Below the pieces are notes generated by a model. It did no database searches. It saw only the letters and a list, made by a program, of their open reading frames with translations, and was not told the DNA's origin. DNA of 52,774 nt, from the NCBI GenBank assembly GCA_002438845.1, contig DJRG01000009.1:1-52774 (forward strand), in the 5' to 3' direction. The translations under genes were made by a program, and so were the position numbers. This document shows, piece after piece, positions 45,405 to 52,774 of this stretch (within the stretch, counting starts at the first letter, position 1; the number at the start of each line of letters is the position of its first letter). Origin of the DNA: Bacteroidales bacterium UBA6366 (GTDB lineage Bacteria; Bacteroidota; Bacteroidia; Bacteroidales; UBA932).

Positions 45405-45546
45405 TTTCGTTGCGGATTGTTGGGCAAAAGTAAGAATCAAAATCATATTAAGGAAGATCACTATTTTGGGCAGGTAATGTTTCCCCCTGAGGATTTAAGA
45501 GTTGTGTCACGATATTAGGGATGATAACAATAAACTGTAAACATTA

Positions 45547-47799
45547 ATGAATAAAATCAAACAATTGATGGCCATGATATTCATGGCGTGCGGCGTAGTG
45601 ATGTCAATGGCATCTTGCCAAAAGAATGAGGTCTCAACGGACAAACCGGAGGGAGAGAAAAATTATTATCAGGAAATCAACGACATAAATGTCTTGGACA
45701 AGAATGCGACGAAGTTCATCGACGAGGAGATAACCTCTGACTCACGCATTGTGTTTTCGGCGGACACGCCGGAGGATGCCATACCGAAGGTGGGCACGGG
45801 AATATTCATACCCGAGTCCGAAAAGGCTCCGTATGGAATGCTTTCCAAGGTCCTTTCAGTCAATAAGGACTCTGAACGGACTGTTGTGACGACCGAGCCT
45901 TTGCCGCTGGCTGAAGCGTTTGAGAGCCTGTCAATCGACTCGTCTTCACCTTGGGAGACCACTCTGGAAGGAGTGTTCGACGAGGACGGGAATCCGGTCG
46001 AGTACGAGATTGTGGGAAAGCCCGGCGAGGCTACTCGGTCCACCGATTTTGAGTTGACTGAAAATGGCTTGAGCATTCCGGTCAAGACTGGCCAGGAAAG
46101 TGGAGATGGTTCGTACGCTGTTGTCGGGAATGTCGGGATCTTTTTCGAGAAGTTTGACCTTTCCATCGATATTGACAAGCATGGCGTCAATGGGATAAGC
46201 CTCGTCGCCGCGCCAAGCCTTGAAGTCGACTTTGGAGGAAATGTCGAATTGAAGGCGGAAAGGGAGCGGGTGATAGAGTTGTTCAGGAAACAGATTCACA
46301 CCGTAAGGTTCAAGATCCGGATTCCTACTCCGGTGGCCGGCATCCCGATCATCATTCCGGTGAGGATCTCTTTTGACTGCTTGTTTGAGGCAAGCGGGAC
46401 GGTGGCATGGGACTTCGGCGTGAAATACAAGAACACACTTGACTGTAAAGTGGTGTTCGATAACGGGAAGTGGGGCAGCGAGGTCAAGAGCGTGAAAAGC
46501 TCGAACGGCAATCCTTGGACCGTGACGCAGAACCTTGGCGTGGACGGGGAAATCGATTTGGGTGTGAAGGTCGGGATACTTGCCGGACTGTATACCACTA
46601 ATCTTGGAATAGGTGTCTATGCCACCCCGAAGGTCTATTTGGGCGGAGAGGCGGAACTGGACTCGGAAGATCTCTACAAGGTCAATCCTTCCCTTGAATA
46701 TGGCCTGAAAATCAGCAGCGAGGTGTTTGCCATAGCGAAACTGTTCGGGAAAGATTTGGGAAAATACAATGTAGAGCTGCCGGACTATACCATCTGGAGC
46801 AAGGCTTTGCCACTGTTGCCATCACTCAGCGGTTTTGAGGCAAAAAAAATTGCCGGTACGACAAAGAGCGCCACTTCGGGATCGTCTGGGAAGCAAGTCT
46901 CGGTGGAGATTGGCTGGCGACAAAATCCGGAATATTTCATGTCTTCAAAGGATGTCAAGACAGGCGTCGCGATATTCAACAAGGCCGATGACACAGAGGT
47001 GGCGTCATTCATGCCGGCCCCGGAGAGCGAGCCCGACGGATCATATTCCTACAAAACCACAGTTCCGGGACTCTCCACGGACAGCACCTATTACGCCGAG
47101 ACCTTCGCCTATTGGGATGGGTACAAGAAATTCGGCAAGGATAATGACATTGACACCAAAGTCAGGAAGCTGATTTCGGAGGTGAGGATTAGTTGCTCTT
47201 GTGGACGTTCTCAGACTATCACATTCAAATATGATGAAAAAGGGCGCTTGAGTTATCTGAACTATACTGAAAGGGAATTGGAATCAGGAGCAACAAGCTC
47301 ATCTTTTCATTATTTATATGATAATGACTATGTCCGTATACGTTGTTATGATCTTGATTTTAATGACTGTTGGTACAAGTATGTCAATGGTCTTATAGTG
47401 GAGTCATCCAATGGTGAAAGCCATCTAACCTACAAGTACGAACATGACAAAGCGGTTAAGGCAAGTAGTTCGTCATATTCATACGGTTGGGAATGGAATA
47501 ATGGAGATTTGGTTTCAATGAGTTTTTATGGTGAAGATAATGATTCCGCATCTTATACATACTACGATATCGAGAATAAAATGAACATAGATTTCTATGA
47601 ATTATGGGAGAATCGTTTCGATGAATTATATTTCTTTGACAGAAGCGTTTTCCCGATGTTCTCTTCTCGACACCTGTTAAAAAGTAGCTTTGACAACAAA
47701 TCCTATATGTACGACATAGACGATAACGGAGATGTGATCAGAATGACTGTCGGGGACTCTGAAAGGCACAACTATCATGTCAGCATAAACTATTACTAA
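45547..47799 (+). CDS. Mosaic surface lipoprotein with DUF4595-like C-terminus
   Basis: A 750-residue lipoprotein (lipobox MASC near C24). Residues about 150-430 are beta-rich with repeated Gly/Val/Lys strings (FGVKYKNTLDCKVVF; LGVKVGILAGLYTTNLGIGV). Residues about 455-545 look like a fibronectin-III-type domain. From about residue 555 (ITFKYDEKGRL) the protein resembles DUF4595-type YD-like beta repeats. The DNA changes there too: after about 47,205 codons become A/T-ending (TAT, GAT, AAT, GAA), unlike the GC-rich codons before. It is flanked by two direct copies of a structured repeat. Function unknown; probably surface-exposed. Confidence 0.75.
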   Translation: MNKIKQLMAMIFMACGVVMSMASCQKNEVSTDKPEGEKNYYQEINDINVLDKNATKFIDEEITSDSRIVFSADTPEDAIPKVGTGIFIPESEKAPYGMLSKVLSVNKDSERTVVTTEPLPLAEAFESLSIDSSSPWETTLEGVFDEDGNPVEYEIVGKPGEATRSTDFELTENGLSIPVKTGQESGDGSYAVVGNVGIFFEKFDLSIDIDKHGVNGISLVAAPSLEVDFGGNVELKAERERVIELFRKQIHTVRFKIRIPTPVAGIPIIIPVRISFDCLFEASGTVAWDFGVKYKNTLDCKVVFDNGKWGSEVKSVKSSNGNPWTVTQNLGVDGEIDLGVKVGILAGLYTTNLGIGVYATPKVYLGGEAELDSEDLYKVNPSLEYGLKISSEVFAIAKLFGKDLGKYNVELPDYTIWSKALPLLPSLSGFEAKKIAGTTKSATSGSSGKQVSVEIGWRQNPEYFMSSKDVKTGVAIFNKADDTEVASFMPAPESEPDGSYSYKTTVPGLSTDSTYYAETFAYWDGYKKFGKDNDIDTKVRKLISEVRISCSCGRSQTITFKYDEKGRLSYLNYTERELESGATSSSFHYLYDNDYVRIRCYDLDFNDCWYKYVNGLIVESSNGESHLTYKYEHDKAVKASSSSYSYGWEWNNGDLVSMSFYGEDNDSASYTYYDIENKMNIDFYELWENRFDELYFFDRSVFPMFSSRHLLKSSFDNKSYMYDIDDNGDVIRMTVGDSERHNYHVSINYY

Positions 47800-47840
47800 A
47801 CATTGATCAGTGTCTCCTGATGGCCGGTAGCATCGCAGTC

Positions 47841-47932
47841 CGTTAGTATCTCCGGCCAAACATGGCTTTCGGTGGACAAAACAGTCTTAAACCAAGTTTT
47901 GTCCACCGAATCTGATTTCCGCCGGACAAACG
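47841..47932 (+). repeat. Structured repeat with TTTGTCC arms, copy 2
   Basis: Inner arms are GTGGACAAAAC (47872-47882) and GTTTTGTCCAC (47896-47906), where copy 1 has CCGGACAAAAC/GTTTTGTCCGG; both sides of the stem have changed together. It ends CCGGACAAACG. Same orientation as copy 1, about 2.9 kb away, on the other side of the mosaic lipoprotein gene. Confidence 0.8.
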
Positions 47933-47959
47933 ATTGGGGGGTTCATGGGTCAAGTCCAT

Positions 47960-47984
47960 GGTCGCTTCGACAAGCTCAGCGACC
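47960..47984 (+). repeat. Copy of the dispersed 25-bp palindrome
   Basis: Arms GGTCGCT and AGCGACC around loop TCGACAAGCTC, just outside the tRNA terminator. Confidence 0.85.
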
Positions 47985-47989
47985 ACACA

Positions 47990-48018
47990 AAAAAAGCCAT
48001 CCGTTTCTGGATGGCTTT

Positions 48019-48020
<2 letters not shown>
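47990..48020 (-). terminator. Intrinsic terminator after tRNA-Gly
   Basis: On the minus strand AAAAGCCATCC pairs with GGATGGCTTTT around a 6-nt loop and runs into a T7 tract. It begins right at the encoded CCA of the tRNA. Confidence 0.88.
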
Positions 48021-48094
<74 letters not shown>

Positions 48095-48255
48095 AGACTT
48101 GTGACCCGTAGCATTGCTTTGGGATTACAAAGGTAGTGCTTTTTTCTTTTTTCGCAAACTTTTTCGGCAAAAATTTTCAAAAAATCTTTAAAAAGCCAAA
48201 CGTTGATTGTTCAAAGAGTTCTCAGAACCAAGAACAATTCTAACGAATCAGGATT

Positions 48256-49290
48256 CTACACCTCGATCGAAGTCTTGAATTCGGACAGGAAGCGGAGGTC
48301 GTTCTCGAAGTAGTGACGAAGGTCGTTGACCTGCCACTTGAGCATCGCGATACGCTCCAGACCCATTCCGAAAGCGAATCCGCTATACTTCTTGCTGTCG
48401 ATTCCAGAAGCCTCAAGGACATTAGGGTCAACCATTCCGCAGCCCATGATCTCCAGCCAGCCGGTTCCTTTGCAGATGTTGCAGCCCTTGCCGTGGCAGA
48501 TGTTGCAGCTCACGTCAATCTCACTCGAAGGCTCGGTGAACGGGAAGTAGGAAGGACGCATCCTTATCTGGGTGTCAGGGCCGAACATCTCGCGGGCGAA
48601 AAGAAGGATCGCCTGCTTGAGGTCCGCGAACGTGACGTTCTCATCTATGTAAAGGCCCTCGACCTGATGGAAGATGCAGTGCGCGCGGGCTGAGATCGCC
48701 TCGTTCCTGAACACACGGCCAGGGCAGATCACACGGATCGGAAGCTTCATGGTCTCCATCGCCCGAACCTGGACGGAAGACGTGTGGGTCCTCAGCAGCA
48801 GCGGATTAGGATGTCCCGCTGAAACGAAGAACGTGTCCTGCATGTCCCTCGCAGGATGATTCTGAGGGAAGTTCAGAGCCTCGAAGACATGATGGTCATC
48901 CTCAATCTCAGGACCCTCGGCGACATCGTAGCCGAATTTTCTGAATATGTCCACAATCTCCTGACGGACAATCGACACCGGATGCCTTGAACCGAGCTCG
49001 AACGGAACCCCTGGCATGGACAAATCCTCCTTTGGGCCATCAGAGACGCCCTCAGAGGATGTCTGATCCTTGAGCTCGTCAATCTTGGCCTGAGCGGCCT
49101 GCTTGAGCTCGTTGATCTTGCGTCCGAACTCTTTCTTCAGATCCGGACCGTATGTCCTGAACTCGTCAAAGAGTTTGGTGATCTCACCCTTCTTACCCAG
49201 AAGCCTTACCCTGGCCTCCTCGACGTCCTTGGCGGTCTTGCAATTCAGCTCGCGGACATTCGCAAGCAACTGTTCTATTCTTTCTTTCAT
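48256..49290 (-). CDS. pheS: Phenylalanyl-tRNA synthetase alpha subunit
   Basis: A 344-residue class II synthetase subunit of normal length. An N-terminal coiled-coil tRNA-binding arm (about 1-85) precedes the catalytic domain (HPVSIVRQEIVDIFRKFGY; motif 2 around GRVFRNEAISARAHCIFHQVE; motif 3 GMGLERIAML). A CxxC-G-x-GCxxCxGTG insert (SCNICHGKGCNICKGTGW), found in many PheS proteins, is present. pheT is not adjacent. The ATG at 49290 follows a TAACTTTG promoter box; an in-frame TTG at 49314 is less likely. Confidence 0.96.
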   Translation of the reverse strand: MKERIEQLLANVRELNCKTAKDVEEARVRLLGKKGEITKLFDEFRTYGPDLKKEFGRKINELKQAAQAKIDELKDQTSSEGVSDGPKEDLSMPGVPFELGSRHPVSIVRQEIVDIFRKFGYDVAEGPEIEDDHHVFEALNFPQNHPARDMQDTFFVSAGHPNPLLLRTHTSSVQVRAMETMKLPIRVICPGRVFRNEAISARAHCIFHQVEGLYIDENVTFADLKQAILLFAREMFGPDTQIRMRPSYFPFTEPSSEIDVSCNICHGKGCNICKGTGWLEIMGCGMVDPNVLEASGIDSKKYSGFAFGMGLERIAMLKWQVNDLRHYFENDLRFLSEFKTSIEV

Positions 49291-49311
49291 AATATTCCCG
49301 GAATATTCATG

Positions 49312-49319
49312 CAAAGTTA
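49312..49319 (-). promoter_or_regulatory. -7 promoter box TAACTTTG for pheS, overlapping the upstream stop codon
   Basis: On the minus strand the box TAACTTTG begins with the TAA stop codon of the small periplasmic protein gene (49317-49319). It lies 21 bp before the pheS ATG at 49290. Confidence 0.6.
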
Positions 49320-49751
49320 ATCATTTTCCTGCAGTTTGGCGGAAGACTTTTCCATCTTCGCCTTTCTTTTTTCGCGGGCTTTCTTCTCCCGAGCCGCACC
49401 ACTCTTCAAATACTTTCCCCACTGATTGTCATTCAAGACCTTACGGAAAGCGACGTAGATATTCTCCGCCCACTTGTCGCTTGTCCTTGTGTAAATGTCA
49501 TAATTGGACACCTTGGCGGAAGAAAGCTTGTTCATCTCTTCCTGCATCGCACGGTAATCATGGTTCAGGATCGAGTCCACATAGAACACCTGCCAATCCT
49601 CCAGCTTGAGCGTCATCTCCAGACGGTCCACCTCTTTTTGAATATATTCAGACAGCTTCTTCTCCTGCTCTTCCGGGCTCGGAGGATTCTGCGCGAAAGC
49701 GGTCAACACTGAAATGACGAGACATACGACCGTAAGAAAAATATTTTTCAT
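49317..49751 (-). CDS. Small secreted helical protein, function unknown
   Basis: A 144-residue protein with signal peptide (MKNIFLTVVCLVISVLTAFAQ). The mature part is helical and charged (EEQEKKLSEYIQKEVDRLE; AREKKAREKRKAKMEKSSAK), resembling small periplasmic proteins common in Bacteroidales, with a WxxYL-type segment NQWGKYLKSG. No named domain recognised; a Spy/CpxP-like chaperone resemblance is only superficial. It has its own promoter box about 30 bp upstream, divergent from the C69 dipeptidase. Confidence 0.75.
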   Translation of the reverse strand: MKNIFLTVVCLVISVLTAFAQNPPSPEEQEKKLSEYIQKEVDRLEMTLKLEDWQVFYVDSILNHDYRAMQEEMNKLSSAKVSNYDIYTRTSDKWAENIYVAFRKVLNDNQWGKYLKSGAAREKKAREKRKAKMEKSSAKLQEND

Positions 49752-49778
49752 TATATTTACATTTTGTAATACAGATAA

Positions 49779-49786
49779 CAAAAATA
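49779..49786 (-). promoter_or_regulatory. -7 promoter box TATTTTTG for the small secreted protein
   Basis: TAnnTTTG match on the minus strand, 27 bp before the ATG at 49751, within the 58-bp AT-rich divergent gap. AT-rich context makes a chance match more likely. Confidence 0.4.
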
Positions 49787-49809
49787 AACAATAATACTTT
49801 AATTACAAA

Positions 49810-51576
49810 ATGGCTAAGAATTCGACCATCTACGCGCTCCTGACCGCCATCGGCGTGCTCACGGCAAGCTTCAAGGCTGAAGCCTGCACCAACATCATCG
49901 TGACAAGAGGAGCCAGCACCGACAACTCGAACATAATCTCATACGCGGCGGACTCGCACGTCCTCTACGGAGAACTGTACTTCCATCCGGCGGCGGATTG
50001 GAAAGCCGGTGCGATGCTCGACATCATCAATTGGGACTCCTACAAGCCGATGGGACAGATCCCACAGGTGGCGCACACCTACAAGACTGTCGGGAACATG
50101 AACGAGCACCAGCTCATCATCGCCGAAACCACATGGGGCGGAAGGCTGGAGTTGGAAGACACTTCCGCCATAATGGACTACGGTTCACTCATCTACGTTG
50201 CCCTGCAAAGAGCCCGCACAGCAAGGGAGGCGATCCAGGTCATCGTTGATCTGGCCAATGAATATGGCTACGCGTCCGAAGGGGAGACATTCTCGATAGC
50301 GGACAAGGACGAGGCGTGGATCATGGACCTCATCGGCAAAGGATGCGAGATGAAGGACGGAAAGAACATCCGCAAAGGATTCGTCTGGGTGGCCAGAAGG
50401 ATTCCGGACGGCTACATCTGCTCTCACGCAAACCAAGCCAGAATCCAGACTTTCCCGCTGAACGATCCTGAAAACTGTCTCTATGCCCCGGACGTGATAT
50501 CGTTCGCGAGGGAGAAGGGTTACTTTGACGGCAAGGACGAGGACTTTGACTTCAGCGCAGCATACTGCCCTGCCGATTTCGGCACCGTAAGAGGCTGCGA
50601 CGCAAGGGCTTGGAGCGCCTTCAACATCCTCTGCGACGGACAGTTCATCTACGAGAAGGACGGCAAGACCATCACCGAGCCGGCCTCGGCCTACCATGAC
50701 TACATCACCGGCAAGGATCTCAGCCACAGGATGCCGCTGTTCGTGAAGCCTGCAAGGAAGATCTCCGTCAAGAATGTGGCCGACGCCATGAGGGATCATT
50801 TCGAGGGAACGCCTCTGGACATGACAACCGACATCGGAGCCGGCGGCAACGCCCTCCCTTACAGATGGAGGCCTATGGGATTCGAGTACAAGGGATGGAA
50901 CTACGTCAACGAAAGGGCCATCGCCACCCAACAGACCGGATTCTGGTTCGTCGGCCAGTCCAGACACGACCTTCCAGACATGGTCGGAGGAGTCCTCTGG
51001 TTCGGGACCGATGACGCCGCGACATCCTACGTCACCCCGATCTACACCTGCACGGACAAGGTGCCGGAGTGCTTCAGGGTAGGCAACGGGAATATGCTGA
51101 AGTACTCCCCTACCGCCTCATTCTGGATCAACAACCGTGTCGCCAACGCCTGCTACAAGGCCTACAACATCATGGCCCCGACAGTCAAGGAAGCCATCGA
51201 CAGCTTTGAGAACGACCAGATGGGCTCAAAACTCGCCGAGATGGACCGCAAGGCCCTTGACGCCTACAACGCCATCCTTCCGAAGGCCGAGAAGAAAGGC
51301 ATCGACAGCAAGGACTGGTTCGCCTCTGTCAGGAAGATGCTCACTGAATATTCAGTGAACACGGCTCAGACGCAGTTCGAGAATTGGGTCGACCTTGAGG
51401 AGTTGCTTCTTGTGAAGTACATTGACGGCAACGTCAAGGCTCAGAACGCTGACGGATCATTCAAGCACAGCAAATGGCACGAGGGTACCCCGGAAGGACT
51501 TACCCAGCCTGGCTACACAGAGAAGTGGAAAGAGGCTGTCGTGAAGGATCACGGCGACGTCATCAGGGAAAGATAG
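49810..51576 (+). CDS. C69-family dipeptidase (PepD-like)
   Basis: A 588-residue Ntn-hydrolase. The signal-like N-terminus ends at AEA and the next residue is C26 (CTNIIVTRGAS), the expected N-terminal nucleophile after cleavage. Motifs ETTWGG, ANEYGYASEGETFSIADK and WVARRIPDGYICSHANQARI fit peptidase family C69. It hydrolyses dipeptides outside the inner membrane. It is divergent from the small secreted protein and 69 bp upstream of the TonB-dependent receptor, possibly co-transcribed with it. Confidence 0.93.
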   Translation: MAKNSTIYALLTAIGVLTASFKAEACTNIIVTRGASTDNSNIISYAADSHVLYGELYFHPAADWKAGAMLDIINWDSYKPMGQIPQVAHTYKTVGNMNEHQLIIAETTWGGRLELEDTSAIMDYGSLIYVALQRARTAREAIQVIVDLANEYGYASEGETFSIADKDEAWIMDLIGKGCEMKDGKNIRKGFVWVARRIPDGYICSHANQARIQTFPLNDPENCLYAPDVISFAREKGYFDGKDEDFDFSAAYCPADFGTVRGCDARAWSAFNILCDGQFIYEKDGKTITEPASAYHDYITGKDLSHRMPLFVKPARKISVKNVADAMRDHFEGTPLDMTTDIGAGGNALPYRWRPMGFEYKGWNYVNERAIATQQTGFWFVGQSRHDLPDMVGGVLWFGTDDAATSYVTPIYTCTDKVPECFRVGNGNMLKYSPTASFWINNRVANACYKAYNIMAPTVKEAIDSFENDQMGSKLAEMDRKALDAYNAILPKAEKKGIDSKDWFASVRKMLTEYSVNTAQTQFENWVDLEELLLVKYIDGNVKAQNADGSFKHSKWHEGTPEGLTQPGYTEKWKEAVVKDHGDVIRER

Positions 51577-51645
51577 TAATCTTAACGGGCATGGCAGACG
51601 GGACACTGCCGGTCATGCGAAAAGAAGAACAAGAATATTCAAACT

Positions 51646-52774
51646 ATGCGGAGACTGTTTTTGATAATGATTCTACTGCTGTCCTGCGCGGTTTCCTTCG
51701 CCCAGACCTACACCGTTTCAGGTACGGTTCTGAACAAGAAGACCAAAGCGCCGGTGGAATTCGCGACCGTGGTGGCCGTGGAATGCGAGCAATGGGCCGT
51801 CGCCGATGACAAGGGACGATTCACTCTCAAGAACATCCCCGCAGGGAAGAACACGCTCAGCGTGTCTTGCCTTGGATTCGTGACAGACACAAAGACCGTC
51901 ATCATCAGCAAGGATCTGACCGGATACCGGGCATTCCTAAGCGAGGACAATCTCGCCCTTGAGGGGGTTGTCGTGACAGCGAAGGAGAACGAGAACAGCG
52001 CCACGACCAGCCGCACGATGGACAGGACGGCGCTCGACCATGTCCAGATGGTCAGCCTTGCAGACATCGGCGGGCTTTTGCCGGGAGGCGCCACCGCCAA
52101 TCCAAGCCTGCTCTCCGCCCAAAGGTTCAACATCAGGGCCGGCGGGAGCACCGAGGCCGGAAACGCCTCTTTCGGCACAGCTGTGGAAGTGGACGGGGTC
52201 CGTCTTTCGAACAACGCCAGTTTTTCCGGAGCCAACGGCGCCACAGTCAACAACATAGCATCCAGCAACGTGGAGTCGGTCGAAGTGATCTCAGGAGTGC
52301 CATCCGTTGAATATGGCGATGTCGGGGCGGGAATAGTCAAGGTCAACACCAAGAGAGGAATCGCTCCTTATGTGGTGACGATGACGACAAACCCGAAAAC
52401 AAAGCAGTTCTCCGTCAGCAAAGGTTTCGGTCTTGGGCAGACAAGGCGCGGGAACTCCGCCGGAGTGCTGAACGCCAGCGCCGAATACACATATTCAGTG
52501 GAAGACAGCCGCTCCCCTTACACATCCTACGACAGAAAGCAGATCTCGCTGATATATTCAAACCTTTTCAATTCGGGAATATTCAGTGACACCCCGCTGA
52601 GGTTCTCCGCCGGAGTCACAGGCAACCTTGGCGGAAGCGACTCCAAAGCCGACCCTGACCTTCTGAGCGGCACCTACGAGAAACAGAGGGATAACACACT
52701 CAGAGCGAACATCGAAGCAAGCTGGCTTCTGAGCAAGCCTTGGATCACCAACCTGGAGTTCAAGGGATCGGTGG
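51646..52774 (+). CDS. TonB-dependent outer-membrane receptor, 5' part
   Basis: At least 376 residues, open to the window end. Signal peptide MRRLFLIMILLLSCAVSFAQ, then a carboxypeptidase-regulatory-like domain (about 23-105, VSGTVLNKKTKAPVEFATVV) and a plug domain (about 120-225) with VEVDGVRLSNNA and SVEVISGVPSVEYGDVGAG. Barrel strands begin after about residue 240. The plug matches the general TonB-dependent receptor type rather than the SusC subfamily. It follows the C69 dipeptidase, suggesting a peptide-linked substrate, but this is inference. Confidence 0.9.
   Translation, partial: MRRLFLIMILLLSCAVSFAQTYTVSGTVLNKKTKAPVEFATVVAVECEQWAVADDKGRFTLKNIPAGKNTLSVSCLGFVTDTKTVIISKDLTGYRAFLSEDNLALEGVVVTAKENENSATTSRTMDRTALDHVQMVSLADIGGLLPGGATANPSLLSAQRFNIRAGGSTEAGNASFGTAVEVDGVRLSNNASFSGANGATVNNIASSNVESVEVISGVPSVEYGDVGAGIVKVNTKRGIAPYVVTMTTNPKTKQFSVSKGFGLGQTRRGNSAGVLNASAEYTYSVEDSRSPYTSYDRKQISLIYSNLFNSGIFSDTPLRFSAGVTGNLGGSDSKADPDLLSGTYEKQRDNTLRANIEASWLLSKPWITNLEFKGSV

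Larger units (their letters stand above)
44521..45546. other. Gene-poor, repeat-rich intergenic stretch
   Basis: About 1 kb between the efp terminator and the mosaic lipoprotein. Reading frames here are short, lack convincing starts and resemble no family I recognise. What it holds: nested CGGGTGC/GCACCCG inverted repeats (44530-44613), a TTTGTCC-type structured repeat (44921-45007), and a GTGTGGA/TCCACAC pair (45332-45404). It may be a decayed insertion or the left part of a mobile cassette. Confidence 0.6.

Noticed and set aside
45425..45432. TACTTTTG on the minus strand, matching TAnnTTTG.
   Set aside because: It points into the gene-free stretch and has no gene to serve; probably chance.

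Overview
The window looks like a chromosomal segment of a gut-type Bacteroidales bacterium. Evidence: promoters of the Bacteroidetes type (-7 box TAnnTTTG, twice with a TTTG -33 box at 19-20 bp), almost no Shine-Dalgarno sequences, a SusC/SusD pair, BACON/DUF4302/SUMF1-like lipoproteins, a Bacteroidetes-type porin, and an ExbB/ExbD/ExbD operon. Coding DNA is moderately GC-rich (by eye a little over 50%), which would fit Rikenellaceae or an uncultured gut Bacteroidales family rather than Bacteroides itself; the genus cannot be fixed from here.

Layout. 0-10.6 kb: envelope genes (Porin_10-like barrel and MltF-type lytic transglycosylase on +; LolE/FtsX-type permease, M13 peptidase, alpha/beta hydrolase and a small secreted protein on -; small membrane protein and BASS-type transporter on +). 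10.8-20.8 kb: a six-gene outer-membrane uptake locus (SusC, SusD, HExxH zinc lipoprotein, DUF4302 lipoprotein, two SUMF1-fold lipoproteins) with no glycoside hydrolase, ending in a bidirectional terminator. 20.9-31.8 kb: TPR protein, RsmF-like methyltransferase, SRPBCC protein, pyrE, a Nudix hydrolase, queA, dprA, tatD, ansA and the exbB-exbD-exbD energy-coupling operon. 32.0-43.6 kb: asnS, udk, a TonB-like protein, a large membrane-anchored protein, an acyl-CoA synthetase, dCMP deaminase, a C-terminal processing protease, a sigma-54 response regulator, cmk and ispH. 43.8-52.8 kb: efp, a gene-poor repeat-rich stretch, a composition-shifted mosaic lipoprotein, tRNA-Gly, pheS, a small periplasmic protein, a C69 dipeptidase and the 5' part of a TonB-dependent receptor.

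Functional links. The ExbB/ExbD proteins and the TonB-like protein could energise the SusC transporter and the receptor at the right edge. M13, S41 and C69 peptidases, the HExxH lipoprotein and asparaginase suggest a peptide/amino-acid-using lifestyle (inference).

Most unusual features: (1) a lipoprotein gene whose 3' quarter changes base composition, flanked by two direct copies of a structured ~90-bp repeat whose hairpin arms co-vary; (2) a dispersed 25-bp palindrome family, one copy of which lies in frame inside ispH; (3) marked over-representation of GAATAT/ATATTC across the window; (4) -7 boxes so close to the start codons of tatD and cmk that their mRNAs may be leaderless.
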